Numbered from the stretch's first letter, positions 19,334 to 27,698 are shown. The stretch: 64,000 nt of DNA from Streptomyces sp. NRRL F-6492 (GCF_001280125.1 NZ_LGEG01000001.1:124001-188000), one strand, 5' to 3'. Program-made: numbers and translations. Notes: generated from the sequence alone by a model not told the origin.

Positions 19334-19382
19334 TGCGCACGCACCGGTGATGCGCACGCGCCAAGTGATGCGCACACACCGG
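19331..19382. repeat. tandem repeat GTGATGCGCACGCACCG
   Basis: Three imperfect copies of a unit of about 17-21 bases containing GTGATGCGCAC, between the ends of the convergent YibE/F and ssgA genes. Confidence 0.7.
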
Positions 19383-19473
19383 GTGGTACGTCCGGTCCGT
19401 CGGCGCGCCGGCTCGGGGGGTCGGCCACGCGGAAGGGTCCGGATCGGAACGGCTCGGTGACGGTGCGCCCGTT

Positions 19474-19914
19474 TCAGGCCGGCCCGGCGTTCTCCTCGGC
19501 CAGGATCCGGCCCAGCGCCGCCTCCAGGTTGTCCTCGAAGTCACCGAGCGTCCGTTCCTGACCGAGCGGAACCAGCTTGTCCGTACGGTCGAGGAAGGCG
19601 ACGAGCGGTGGCGCGCTGGCCCGGAACAGGGCGCGGTCGCCGCCGACCTGGAGCCGGATGGAGACGTCCGAGAGCCGCTCGGGCTCGGTCGGCGCGATGT
19701 GCACATCGCCGTCCCCGCTCGGCCGGTTGATCCCGTCGAGCAGCAGTTCACGGCCGAAGGCCCAGGTCACGGGTGCGTCCCCGGGGAGGTGGAACGTCAT
19801 CCGCACCGCGTAGGGATCCCGGGCCTCGTACCGCAGTTCGACCGGGATCTTGAAGGAGAGCTCCTCGGAGACGAGGAAGCTCATCAGGACCTCGGCCTGA
19901 ACCGACTCTCGCAT
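19474..19914 (-). CDS. ssgA: sporulation regulator SsgA
   Basis: 146 residues. An almost full-length match in pattern to SsgA of other streptomycetes: MRESVQAEVLMSFLVSEEL, the VTWAFGRELLLDG motif of SsgA-like proteins, DRALFRA, and DRTDKLVPLGQE. It is a cytosolic SALP-family protein that drives septum formation and hyphal branching by localising division and wall-synthesis machinery. Two adjacent ATGs (19917, 19914); the second has the better distance to GGGG. It lies downstream of ssgR on the same strand, the known activator-target arrangement. Confidence 0.96.
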   Translation of the reverse strand: MRESVQAEVLMSFLVSEELSFKIPVELRYEARDPYAVRMTFHLPGDAPVTWAFGRELLLDGINRPSGDGDVHIAPTEPERLSDVSIRLQVGGDRALFRASAPPLVAFLDRTDKLVPLGQERTLGDFEDNLEAALGRILAEENAGPA

Positions 19915-19949
19915 CATGTACCCCGCAGTAGATCAAGCAGTTGTGTAAA

Positions 19950-19969
19950 CACAGCTGCTGAAAGCTGTG
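19950..19969. promoter_or_regulatory. inverted repeat upstream of ssgA, candidate SsgR site
   Basis: CACAGCT-GCTGAA-AGCTGTG lies 36-55 bases upstream of the ssgA ATG. A second short repeat, GTGCT-GTA-AGCAC, is at 20016-20028. SsgR is known to be needed for ssgA transcription; assigning either repeat to it is inference. Confidence 0.4.
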
Positions 19970-20052
19970 ACCGAAACGGCCAGGAATGATCCCCCGTGGC
20001 CCTCTTGACGCAATCGTGCTGTAAGCACTAGCAGATCACAAGGAGTGATTTT

Positions 20053-20817
20053 TCAGATACTGATAGAGAACGCGAGTGACCCGAAGAGCGTTCCGATCTC
20101 TGTGCGTAGTCGCTCGACTGCTGGGAGCAACCGTTCTTGCTGGTGGAGGGGGAGGGAAATGGCCATGGAGGCCGCTGCGGAGCCCACAGTGAGGGGGATT
20201 GCGGCACAGACCGTGCCGAGCGCATATTCCTGACGCTCCACCAGGGGTTCCATTCTCCCCAAACCGCCCAAACGATCCAAAAGGGCACTTCGGTTACTCA
20301 CCGTGTACGGGGTGATGGATTCCACCGGGTGGCGGTCAAGGTGGTCTTGACGAGTTCCCGGATCAAGTTGGCTCAAGATGCACTGTCCGATCGCATGGGC
20401 GTGCGCCGTCTCGCGGAAATCGGCCCACTCCTCCACCGCGGGGGTGGAGGGGGTGTCGGCGACGGCGACGAGTTCGACCTCTCCCTCCCGGTAGACGGCG
20501 AAGTAGATCGGGACGCCGATCTCGTCCCGCCAGCGGGCGAGGGAGTTTTCGATCTTGATGCGACGATTCTGCACGGCTGCGCCGCCGGCCAGCCTGACGG
20601 CGGCGTCCCCCAGGACGAACACGCCCTTCTCGCGGAGCAGATAGCCCTCGTGCGTCAGGGTGCGGAGCAGGTGGTACGTGGTGGGCAGCGGAAGGCCGGT
20701 CTCACGGGCGAGCTGTTTCGCCGGGGCACCGTCCGCATGGGAGGCCACGGCCTCCAGAAGTCTCAGCGCACGCTGCACCGAGCCGATCAGGGTAGGAGCG
20801 GTCGTCTGCGTAGCCAT
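20053..20817 (-). CDS. ssgR: IclR-family regulator SsgR
   Basis: 254 residues. The N-terminal winged helix (IGSVQRALRLLEAVASHADGAP, then LPTTYHLLRTLTHEGYL) is followed by an IclR effector domain (about 85-250). Its position 138 bases upstream of ssgA on the same strand identifies it as SsgR, the activator of ssgA. The ATG at 20817 is preceded by GGGGGTGAC; a TTG two codons upstream is less likely. Its own promoter region holds the palindrome CCACT-GT-AGTGG (20956-20967). Confidence 0.93.
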   Translation of the reverse strand: MATQTTAPTLIGSVQRALRLLEAVASHADGAPAKQLARETGLPLPTTYHLLRTLTHEGYLLREKGVFVLGDAAVRLAGGAAVQNRRIKIENSLARWRDEIGVPIYFAVYREGEVELVAVADTPSTPAVEEWADFRETAHAHAIGQCILSQLDPGTRQDHLDRHPVESITPYTVSNRSALLDRLGGLGRMEPLVERQEYALGTVCAAIPLTVGSAAASMAISLPLHQQERLLPAVERLRTEIGTLFGSLAFSISI

Positions 20818-20864
20818 GGCCAAAGGTCACCCCCAGGCGTGACGACGGATGCGTCGCACCCGCC

Positions 20865-20883
20865 CGCGGGGGCCGCCCCCGCG
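20865..20883 (-). terminator. GC hairpin between DUF5326 gene and ssgR
   Basis: CGCGGGGGC-C-GCCCCCGCG, a perfect 9-bp inverted repeat in the gap between two same-strand genes. It is 175 bases after the upstream gene's stop, so it could instead lie in the ssgR leader. Confidence 0.4.
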
Positions 20884-21058
20884 CCCGCCGGGCCTGGGAA
20901 ACCGCTGGTCAGTAAGGAGGTCTACGCCTGTAGTCCCCATCGCGGCGGAGAGATTCCACTGTAGTGGCAGCCCTTGGGCCCCCACCCCGTTCAGCCCGGC
21001 CCGTTCCCCCGCCCGGGCTAACACTCTCCCTTGTCGCCATACCGATGAGTAGCTTGTG

Positions 21059-21277
21059 CTACCAGTCCTCGCGCGACCGGCCGGAGGAGCTGAACTTCCG
21101 TACGACGTAGATCAGTCCGGCGACGAGGGCCACGAAGAGCAGCACCTTGAAGAGGAGGCCGATCACGAAGGTCAGGACGCTGGTGATCAGCCCGCCGAAG
21201 ACGAGCAGGGCGAGGGCGGGTATGGCGACCCACTTCACCCACCAGGGCATTCCCGCGAGCATCTCCCGTACGGCCAT
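21059..21277 (-). CDS. DUF5326-family small membrane protein
   Basis: 72 residues: MPWWVKWVAIPALALLVFGGLI followed by a second hydrophobic stretch (VLTFVIGLLFKVLLFVALVAGLIYVV) and a basic/serine tail. It matches the short two-helix membrane family annotated as DUF5326 in streptomycetes; function unknown. The start is ATG behind GAGGTAGGAC. Confidence 0.8.
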   Translation of the reverse strand: MAVREMLAGMPWWVKWVAIPALALLVFGGLITSVLTFVIGLLFKVLLFVALVAGLIYVVRKFSSSGRSREDW

Positions 21278-21387
21278 CGTCCTACCTCGCTTCCGAAGGT
21301 CCGTCCCGCGCACTCCGCGCCGAACATCCTCAAGGCTAGGCGTCCGAAGGGTCCGTGGAGGGCCGTGGGGCCCCCGCTCTCCCCTGA

Positions 21388-21410
21388 TCCGACCCCTAGG
21401 GGGATCGGGC
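21388..21410. terminator. imperfect hairpin after cupin gene
   Basis: CCGACCCC-TA-GGGGGATCGG, an imperfect stem about 70 bases beyond the cupin stop (minus direction). A candidate terminator only. Confidence 0.35.
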
Positions 21411-21479
21411 TCCGCTTCCCCGATCCGGCCTCCGGGGTCCGGGTCCGGCGGTCTGGAGTCCAGCGGGCCAGCGGGCCGC

Positions 21480-21797
21480 TCAGCCCTCCGGGGGCGAGAA
21501 CACCACCATGACCCGCAGGTCCTCGCTGATGTGGTGGAACCTGTGCTCCACCCCGGCCGGCACGTAGACCACACTGCCGCGCGCCACCTGGGTCGTCTCC
21601 GTCCCGACCGTGATCGCCGCCCGGCCGCTCACCACGAAGTACACCTCGTCCTGCCGGTGCGGCTGCTGCGGGTCGAGCTCCCCCGCGTCGAGCGCGTACA
21701 GGCCGACCGACATGTTCCGCTCCCGCAGGAACTGGAGGTACGCGCCCTTGTTCGCGGCACGCTCCGCCTCCAGTTCGTCCAGCCGGAATGCCTTCAT
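21480..21797 (-). CDS. small single-domain cupin
   Basis: 105 residues. The cupin metal-binding motif 1 is visible (PHRQDEVYFVVSGRAAITVG, with His, His-equivalent Gln and Glu) and motif 2 is VVYVPAGVEHRFHH. It is a single beta-barrel with probable divalent metal binding. The substrate is unknown and no catalytic partner is adjacent. It starts at ATG 21797 and is divergent from the holin-like gene. Confidence 0.85.
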   Translation of the reverse strand: MKAFRLDELEAERAANKGAYLQFLRERNMSVGLYALDAGELDPQQPHRQDEVYFVVSGRAAITVGTETTQVARGSVVYVPAGVEHRFHHISEDLRVMVVFSPPEG

Positions 21798-21848
21798 CGC
21801 CCGTCAGCCCCTGCCTTCGTTCCGATCACGTCTGCCACGATCAGACAC

Positions 21849-22226
21849 ATGATGAATTTCGTAGTCAAGACGCTCGCGAACGCGGGCGCCCTGGGAGTGG
21901 CCATCTGGCTGCTCCAGGACATCACCCTGACCGGTGAGAGCACCGGCAAGAAGACCCTGTCCCTCATTCTCGTCGCCCTGGTCTTCGGGCTGGTGAACTT
22001 CCTGGTGAAGCCGGTAGTCCAGCTGTTCACGCTTCCCCTCTTCGTCCTGACGCTCGGCCTGTTCACCCTCGTGGTGAACGCCCTGATGCTGCTCCTCACC
22101 TCCTGGCTGGCCGACAAGCTCGACCTCAGCTTCCACGTGGAGGGCTTCTGGACCGCGGTCCTGGGCGGCCTGATCATCTCCGTCGTCTCCTGGGCACTGA
22201 ACGTCGTGCTCCCCGACCAGGACTGA
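21849..22226 (+). CDS. phage-holin-family (PF04020-like) membrane protein
   Basis: 125 residues with four hydrophobic helices and the characteristic LVNFLVKPVVQLFTLPLFVLTLGLFTLVVNALMLLL block of the Phage_holin_4_2/YvlD family. Despite the name these are ordinary bacterial membrane proteins linked to envelope stress; no phage genes are nearby. Two consecutive ATGs (21849, 21852), neither with a good ribosome-binding site. The next gene starts on the base after its stop. Confidence 0.85.
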   Translation: MMNFVVKTLANAGALGVAIWLLQDITLTGESTGKKTLSLILVALVFGLVNFLVKPVVQLFTLPLFVLTLGLFTLVVNALMLLLTSWLADKLDLSFHVEGFWTAVLGGLIISVVSWALNVVLPDQD

Positions 22227-23408
22227 GTGGGCACCGTGACGCACGAGGAACACACCTCCGGCCCCGGCCGGAAGGCCGCCGCGCTCGGCGACGGGACCCG
22301 CGCGGTGCGGGCCGGACTGCCCGAGCCGGTGAAGTACGAACCGACCCTCCCGGGTCCGGTGTTCGCCGCACACTTCCACCTGCCGGGCGAGCCGACCGGC
22401 CCGTACACCTACGGCCGGGACGAGAACCCCACCTGGACCCACCTGGAACGGGCGATCGGCGAGCTGGAGGCGCCGGGGGAGGAGGGCGTCGAGACGCTGG
22501 TCTTCGCCTCCGGCATGGCCGCCGTCTCCGCCGTCCTCCTCTCCCAGCTGAAGTCCGGCGACGCGGTGGTCCTCCCGGCCGACGGCTACCAGGCGCTCCC
22601 CCTGCTCCACGAGCAGCTGCGGGCGTACGGGGTCGAGGTCCGCACCGCCCCGACCGGGGACGACGGTCAGCTCGCCGTCCTCGAAGGGGCCCGGCTGCTG
22701 TGGATCGAGACCCCGTCCAACCCCGGGCTCGACGTCTGCGACATCCGCCGTCTGGTGCGCGAGGCGCACGCCGCGGGCGCGCTCGTCGCCGTCGACAACA
22801 CCCTCGCCACCCCCCTCGGCCAGCGGCCCCTGGAGCTGGGCGCGGACTTCTCCGTCGCCAGCGACACCAAGGGCATGACCGGGCACGGCGACGTCCTGCT
22901 CGGGCACGTGAGCTGCCGCGATCCCGAGCGGGCGGCGGAGGTGCGGCGCTGGCGCAAGATCGTCGGCGCCATTCCCGGCCCCATGGAGGCCTGGCTCGCG
23001 CACCGCTCGCTCGCCACGCTCCAGCTGAGGATCGACCGCCAGTGCTCGACCGCCCTGGAGTTGGCACGGACGCTCGCCGGGCGGGCGGACGTCACCGGGC
23101 TGCGCTACCCGGGGCTGCCCGACGACCCCTCGCACGCGGTGGCCGCCCGGCAGATGCGGCGCTTCGGGCCGGTGGTCTCCTTCGAGCTGGCGGACCGGAA
23201 GCGGGCCGAGCGGTTCCTGGAGGAGCTGCGGCTCGTGGACGACGCCACCAGTTTCGGCGGGGTGCGCTCCACGGCGGAGCGGCGCGGACGCTGGGGCGGG
23301 GACGCGGTCGCGGAGGGCTTCATCCGCTTCTCCGTCGGCGCCGAGGATCCCGAGGACCTGATCGCCGACGTACTGCGCGCCCTGGACGAGGCGGGTTCGA
23401 CCGGCTGA
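22227..23408 (+). CDS. cystathionine gamma-lyase-type PLP enzyme
   Basis: 393 residues, Cys/Met-metabolism PLP family. YTYGRDENPTW and FASGMAAVSAVLL near the N-terminus, the DNTLATP aspartate loop, and the PLP lysine in SDTKGMTGHG at about 215 are all present. The C-terminal VRSTAERRGRWG and FIRFSVGAEDPEDLIADV are complete. It probably cleaves cystathionine to cysteine, although gamma-synthase or methionine gamma-lyase cannot be excluded. GTG at 22227 abuts the holin-like gene's TGA (coupled translation); GTG at 22236 is an alternative. Confidence 0.88.
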   Translation: MGTVTHEEHTSGPGRKAAALGDGTRAVRAGLPEPVKYEPTLPGPVFAAHFHLPGEPTGPYTYGRDENPTWTHLERAIGELEAPGEEGVETLVFASGMAAVSAVLLSQLKSGDAVVLPADGYQALPLLHEQLRAYGVEVRTAPTGDDGQLAVLEGARLLWIETPSNPGLDVCDIRRLVREAHAAGALVAVDNTLATPLGQRPLELGADFSVASDTKGMTGHGDVLLGHVSCRDPERAAEVRRWRKIVGAIPGPMEAWLAHRSLATLQLRIDRQCSTALELARTLAGRADVTGLRYPGLPDDPSHAVAARQMRRFGPVVSFELADRKRAERFLEELRLVDDATSFGGVRSTAERRGRWGGDAVAEGFIRFSVGAEDPEDLIADVLRALDEAGSTG

Positions 23409-23479
23409 GCAGCGGGTACGGGTCTCCCCTGTGGAGCGGGGCGCTCCGAGCCTCCCCCCTCGTGGCTCGGAACGCCCTC

Positions 23480-23499
23480 GGTTCCACGTGTGGAAACCG
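23480..23499. promoter_or_regulatory. near-palindrome before lysR-type gene
   Basis: GGTTCCACGTGTGGAAACC resembles a parS core but is not one (CCACGTGTGG instead of TCACGTGA). It lies between the lyase stop and the LysR-type gene. It could be a weak terminator or an operator. Confidence 0.35.
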
Positions 23500-23643
23500 T
23501 CTGCACAAGGCTAGTTGACCGAGCGTCAGTGTCCAATCACGGTAGCGACAGAGACCTATCGACTTATTTATAGTTGGACGTTCCTGAGGCGCTGTCAGCC
23601 GACCGCCTGAGTCGAACGGCCGCACGGCCGGGAGGGGGCGGAC

Positions 23644-24540
23644 ATGGATCTTGCCCTGCTGCGGACGTTCGTCACGGTGCACCGGGCCGGCTCCTTCACG
23701 CGGGCCGCCGCCCTCCTGGGCCTCTCGCAGCCCGCGGTCACCAGCCAGATCCGGACGCTCGAACGGCAGCTGGGACGGCCCCTCTTCCTCAGACGGGCGC
23801 GGGGCGTCACCCCGACCACCATCGGCGACGAGCTGGCGCACCGCGCCGCCCCGCACCTGGACGCCCTCGTCGAGATCACCGAGACCGGGCTCGACGAGGA
23901 GAGCGGCGTCCGGACCCTCCACGTCGCCGGCCCCCCGGAGTTCACCGCGCTCCGCGTCCTGCCCGCCCTCACCCCGCTGGTCGGCCGGGGCCTCGCCGTG
24001 CGGACCTCCTTCCCCGTCACCACGGAGGAGGTCCTCGACGGGCTCGCCGCCGGCCACCACGACCTCGCCATCACCACCGCCCGCCCGCGCGGCGGTCTGC
24101 TCGTCTCCACCCCGCTCTGCGACGAGGAGCACGTCCTGGTCGCGGCGCCGCGCTGGGCGGCCCGGCTCTCCCCCGAGGTGCTCCTGAGCAAGGGCGCCGT
24201 GGTCCTGGAGCAGCTTCCGGTGGTCGAGGTGCACGAGTCGCTGCCGTTCGTGTCCCGCTACTGGGCGAGCGTCTTCGACACCGGGCCGGCCGCCGCCGCC
24301 ACCGTGATCGCCCCCGACCTGCGGGCCGTGCGGGACTCCGCCGCCTCCGGGTCGGGGCTCGCCGTCCTGCCGCGCTACCTCTGCGAGGAGGCACTGGAGC
24401 AGGGGCGGCTCGTGGCGCTCCTCGATCCCCCGGTGCCCCCGCTGCGGACCTACTTCCTGGTCGTACGGACGGGAACGCTCGCGCTCGCGCACCTCGCCCT
24501 GGCGCACGAGGCGCTGCTGAGCGCCGCCGGGGACTGGTGA
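23644..24540 (+). CDS. LysR-family transcriptional regulator
   Basis: 298 residues. The N-terminal winged helix (MDLALLRTFVTVHRAGSF, then ALLGLSQPAVTSQIRTLER) and a LysR substrate-binding domain from about 90 to the end are complete. The target is unknown; the neighbouring lyase and NUDIX genes on the same strand are candidates. The start ATG follows GGGAGGGGG. An AT-rich stretch at about 23555-23575 (CTTATTTATAGTTGG), unusual for this DNA, lies upstream and may hold its promoter. Confidence 0.9.
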   Translation: MDLALLRTFVTVHRAGSFTRAAALLGLSQPAVTSQIRTLERQLGRPLFLRRARGVTPTTIGDELAHRAAPHLDALVEITETGLDEESGVRTLHVAGPPEFTALRVLPALTPLVGRGLAVRTSFPVTTEEVLDGLAAGHHDLAITTARPRGGLLVSTPLCDEEHVLVAAPRWAARLSPEVLLSKGAVVLEQLPVVEVHESLPFVSRYWASVFDTGPAAAATVIAPDLRAVRDSAASGSGLAVLPRYLCEEALEQGRLVALLDPPVPPLRTYFLVVRTGTLALAHLALAHEALLSAAGDW

Positions 24541-24595
24541 GCCCCCGCGGGGAAGGACGCGTTTCAGCCCCCTCCGAACGGGCCATTTTCTTCAC

Positions 24596-25075
24596 ATGAC
24601 CGAACGGCCCGTGATCAAGCGCACCGCACGCGCCATCCTGCTCGACGGGGACGACCTCATCCTCATCAAGCGGACCAAGCCGGGGATGGATCCCTACTGG
24701 CTCACGCCCGGCGGCGGCGTGGAGCCCACCGATTCCACCGTCGTCGAGGCCCTGCACCGCGAGGTGCTCGAAGAGCTCGGGGCCAAGATCACCGACGTGG
24801 TGCCCTGTTTCGTCGACACCGTCGAGCACATCGTGGACGGCGGGCTCTCCGGGGTGAAGGTCCAGCACTTCTTCGTGTGCCGGCTCGGGTCCATGGACAC
24901 CTCCCTGCGGCACGGGCCCGAGATGGAGGAGCCCGTCGGCGAGTACGAGATCGTCCGGGTTCCCTTCACCCGGATCGGCATCGCGGCCGTGCACCTCGTC
25001 CCGCTCTCCCTGCGCCACTACCTCGACGGCAACATCGAGGGAGTCCGCGCGATGCACGCCCCGGACCTGGGCTGA
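24596..25075 (+). CDS. NUDIX hydrolase
   Basis: 159 residues. The NUDIX box is present with its catalytic half intact (REVLEELGA), but the upstream glutamate of GX5EX7REUXEEXGU is replaced (Ser eight residues before the Arg, with Asp beside it). The Mg-binding EE pair is kept, so hydrolase activity is likely; the nucleotide-diphosphate substrate is unknown. It starts with MTERPVIKRTARAILLDGDDLILIKR. No clear ribosome-binding site, so the message may be leaderless. Confidence 0.85.
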   Translation: MTERPVIKRTARAILLDGDDLILIKRTKPGMDPYWLTPGGGVEPTDSTVVEALHREVLEELGAKITDVVPCFVDTVEHIVDGGLSGVKVQHFFVCRLGSMDTSLRHGPEMEEPVGEYEIVRVPFTRIGIAAVHLVPLSLRHYLDGNIEGVRAMHAPDLG

Positions 25076-25121
25076 CCGGACCCGGGCCGGGCCGATCCGT
25101 TCCGGGACGGCCCGGGCCGGG

Positions 25122-26330
25122 CTAGCCGGAGGTCGCGGGGGCCAGCTCGGCGAGGAAGTCGTGGCGGATGCGCTCCGAGGGGACTCCCGCTCCCCGCAGC
25201 GCGTCCACCCCGCGCCGGACCATGCCCAGCGGACCCGAGAGGTAGGCGTCGCGTCCGCCCCAGGACCCGTAGCGGCAGACGGCGTCCGGGAGGCGCCCCT
25301 GCGCCTCGGTGACCGGGTGGACGGAGAGCCACGGGAAGGTCTTCTGGAGCCTCAGCATCGTGTCGATGTCGTAGAGGTCGTGACCGCTGCGCGCCCCGTA
25401 GAAGACGTCGACCGGCCGCCGGTCCCCGTGCTCGGCGACGTCCTCCACCAGGGCCTTGATCGGTGCTATGCCCGTACCGCCACCCAGGCAGAGCAAGCCG
25501 GTGTCCGTGGAGTGGTCGACCGTCATGGAGCCGCTCGGCGGCCCGAGCCGCAGGACGTCCCCGGGGCGCGCCCGGTGGACCAGCGCGTTGGACACCCAGC
25601 CGGCCGGGACGGCCTTCACGTGGAGGGAGAGCAACCCGTCCGGCCGCGGCGCCGAGGCGAAGGAGTAGTGGCGCCAGATCCGCGGCCACCACGGGGTCTC
25701 CAGCGTCGTGTACTGCCCGGCGAGGAAGGGATAGGGCTGGTCGGGCCGGAGCGTGACGACGGCGACGTCCGGGGTGCGCAGGTCGTGGGAGACCACCTCG
25801 GCGTGCCACCGGGCGGGTGCGGACCGCTCGTCCTGCGCCGCCGCGTCGATCATGATCTGGGAGATCGTCGTGTACGTGCGCACCCAGGCCGCCTGGGTCG
25901 CGTCGTCCCAGGTCGTCGTCGCGTACCGAGCGAGGGCTCCGACGAGGGCCTCGCCGACGGCCGGGTAGTGGGTGGAGTGGGTGCCGTACTTCCGGTGCCC
26001 CCGGCCGAGGTTCTCCAGGTACGCGGTGAGGACCGGGGCGTCGTCCAGGTGCTCGGCCGCCGTCAGCAGGGCTTTGAGCAGCCGGTCCCGCTGGGTGTCC
26101 ATGGCGACGGGGAACATGTCGCGCAGTTCGGGGTGCCGCACGAAGAGCAGGGCGTAGAAGTACGAGGTCACCCGGTCGGCGACCGGTGCGATCTCCGCCA
26201 TGGTGCGGCGGACGAGGACCGCGTCGGCGGAGGGGCCTCGGGACATCGGGCGTTCCTTCCCGTCCACCGCCGGGGGTTCGTGCTCGTCCGCGTCCTTCGC
26301 GTCCGTCGTGGTGGTCGGAGCATCCATCAT
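25122..26330 (-). CDS. flavohaemoglobin-like globin with FAD/NAD reductase domain
   Basis: 402 residues. A globin domain at about 40-165 (IAPVADRVTSYFYALLFVRHPELRDMFP; proximal-His region HRKYGTHSTHYPAVGEAL) is followed by a ferredoxin-NADP-reductase module: FAD motif WRHYSFAS, then GGGTGIAPIKALV for the nicotinamide nucleotide. Such proteins oxidise nitric oxide to nitrate or act as globin-coupled reductases. Residues 1-35 are Thr/Asp-rich and not part of the fold. ATG 26330 (MMDAP) sits behind GAGGCGAGG. It is convergent with the NUDIX gene. Confidence 0.88.
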   Translation of the reverse strand: MMDAPTTTTDAKDADEHEPPAVDGKERPMSRGPSADAVLVRRTMAEIAPVADRVTSYFYALLFVRHPELRDMFPVAMDTQRDRLLKALLTAAEHLDDAPVLTAYLENLGRGHRKYGTHSTHYPAVGEALVGALARYATTTWDDATQAAWVRTYTTISQIMIDAAAQDERSAPARWHAEVVSHDLRTPDVAVVTLRPDQPYPFLAGQYTTLETPWWPRIWRHYSFASAPRPDGLLSLHVKAVPAGWVSNALVHRARPGDVLRLGPPSGSMTVDHSTDTGLLCLGGGTGIAPIKALVEDVAEHGDRRPVDVFYGARSGHDLYDIDTMLRLQKTFPWLSVHPVTEAQGRLPDAVCRYGSWGGRDAYLSGPLGMVRRGVDALRGAGVPSERIRHDFLAELAPATSG

Positions 26331-26650
26331 GTGCCTCGCCTCATGCCGGCCGGGCTTCCGTGAACGCAGCATGAGGGGTCCGACCGCCTTCGGGGACGGA
26401 AAGTGGTGTTCTCGATCCATAGGGCCGGTTTCCTGGCTAGGCTGCGGTGTTTTGGGCCAGGGCTCTTTCGGTGGGTGATCAGGGCTCCTCCGGTGGGTGA
26501 TTCAGAGATCCTCCGGTGGATCGGAGCCGGGCGGGCCGGGCCGGCCCCGCTCCGGGTTTCACGTGAAACATCGTCCGTATGCCACGGGACGGGACGAACA
26601 CACCTCTGGAGGTCGACCGGATCCGGTAAAGCGGTGGACGGAAGATCACC
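26331..26650. promoter_or_regulatory. divergent gap between globin and GNAT genes
   Basis: 320 bases holding one perfect parS site and no convincing gene. The direct repeat CTCCGGTGG(A/G)T occurs twice at about 26487-26522. Promoters for both divergent genes must lie here, but I cannot pick clear -10/-35 pairs. Confidence 0.5.
26556..26569. other. parS site
   Basis: Perfect GTTTCACGTGAAAC in the gap between the divergent globin and GNAT genes. Confidence 0.95.
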
Positions 26651-27535
26651 GTGTCGGACAGCCTGAAAGGCATGCCGATTTCTCCCGCCGCCCTGGCACA
26701 GCTTCCCGTCCGGCGCCTCACCCCCCACGACCTCCTCGCCTGCGCCGACCTCTCCGAGAACCGGGAATGGCCCCGCGAGGAGCACAAGTGGGGCTTCCTG
26801 CTCACCGCCGGCACCGGGTACGGCATCGACGACCCCGAAGGGAAGGGGCTGCTCGCCTGCTGCGTGGTCACCTCCTACGGTCCGGGGCTCGCCGCGATCG
26901 GCATGGTGCTCGTCTCCGAGCGGTACGCACGCCAAGGGGTGGGACGCCGGCTCATGCGGTACGTCCTGGAGGAGGCCGGGGACACCCCGCTCACCCTGCA
27001 CGCCACGGCCAACGGGCAGCCCCTCTACGAACAGCTGGGCTTCACGCAGACGGGCCGCGCGGAGATGGTGCGCGGGCGCTTCACCTTCACCACGCCCGCT
27101 CCGGCCGTCCCGGTCCGCCCGGCCACGGCGGAGGACCTCCGGGCGATCCTCCGTCTGGACCTGGAGGTCTTCGGCCTCGACCGCACCCCCGTGATCACCC
27201 GGCTCCCCGCCTTCGCGGACCACCTCCGGGTCGCGGAGGAGGACGGCGAGGTCACGGGCTTCGCGGCGGCCTGGCCCAACATGGACACGCATGTCGTCGG
27301 ACCGCTGATCGCCCGGGACCCGGCCACGGCCAAGGCGCTGATCGCCTCCCTGGCAGCCGCCACCGACCGGCCCCTGCGCACGGACATCGACGTGCGCCAC
27401 ACGTCCCTGCTGAGCTGGGCGAAGGAGAACGGCATCGACCCGATCGCCACGAACGCGGTGATGGTCCGCTCCTTGCCGGACCTCCCCGGCGACTGGCGCC
27501 GCCGTTTCGCCCCTCTCACGGTCGCGGCCGGATAG
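26651..27535 (+). CDS. GNAT acetyltransferase, two-domain
   Basis: 294 residues. The N-terminal GNAT domain has the acetyl-CoA loop in RYARQGVGRRLMRYVLEEAG (about 98-117) and a typical YEQLGFTQTG end. The second half (PVRPATAEDLRAILRLDLEVFGLDR...) is a second, more divergent GNAT-like domain. The substrate is unknown. Start GTG behind GGAAG. A 7-copy 8-bp repeat follows the gene. Confidence 0.85.
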   Translation: MSDSLKGMPISPAALAQLPVRRLTPHDLLACADLSENREWPREEHKWGFLLTAGTGYGIDDPEGKGLLACCVVTSYGPGLAAIGMVLVSERYARQGVGRRLMRYVLEEAGDTPLTLHATANGQPLYEQLGFTQTGRAEMVRGRFTFTTPAPAVPVRPATAEDLRAILRLDLEVFGLDRTPVITRLPAFADHLRVAEEDGEVTGFAAAWPNMDTHVVGPLIARDPATAKALIASLAAATDRPLRTDIDVRHTSLLSWAKENGIDPIATNAVMVRSLPDLPGDWRRRFAPLTVAAG

Positions 27536-27601
27536 GGCCCGGTACGACGCCCCGGAGCCGGTCGGCACGACCCTCGACCGGCGCGGCCCTCGTGCGGCTC
27601 C

Positions 27602-27660
27602 GGGCATCCGGGCATCCGGGCATCCGGGCATCCGGGCATCCGGGCATCCGGGCATCCGGG
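27602..27660. repeat. 8-bp tandem repeat (GGGCATCC)x7.4
   Basis: Seven perfect copies of GGGCATCC plus three bases, in the gap between a GNAT gene and a MarR-type gene, ending just before the latter's promoter/operator region. The unit size is not a multiple of three. It looks like a simple variable-number repeat. Confidence 0.95.
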
Positions 27661-27670
27661 ACAGATTTAC

Positions 27671-27698
27671 TTGCAGACGCCCACTATTGCGTCTCATC
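27671..27698 (+). promoter_or_regulatory. operator-like inverted repeat before marR-type gene
   Basis: TTGCAGACGC-N8-GCGTCTCA carries 6-bp perfect arms (AGACGC/GCGTCT). It lies 55-80 bases upstream of the MarR-type ATG in locally AT-richer DNA and includes a TTGCAG -35-like hexamer. MarR proteins usually bind such sites in their own promoters; the assignment is inference. Confidence 0.45.

Noticed and set aside
21849..22226. Prophage remnant because of holin-family gene
   Set aside because: This family is a common bacterial membrane protein; no lysin, integrase, tail or capsid gene is nearby and gene order is core.
23480..23499. A further parS site
   Set aside because: CCACGTGTGG differs from TCACGTGA in the essential core, so ParB would not be expected to bind it well.
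25018..25809. Alternative minus-strand frame of 263 codons
   Set aside because: It overlaps the globin-reductase gene on the same strand in another frame and has shadow-like composition.
27602..27660. CRISPR array
   Set aside because: The repeat is 8 bp, perfectly tandem, with no spacers and no cas genes.
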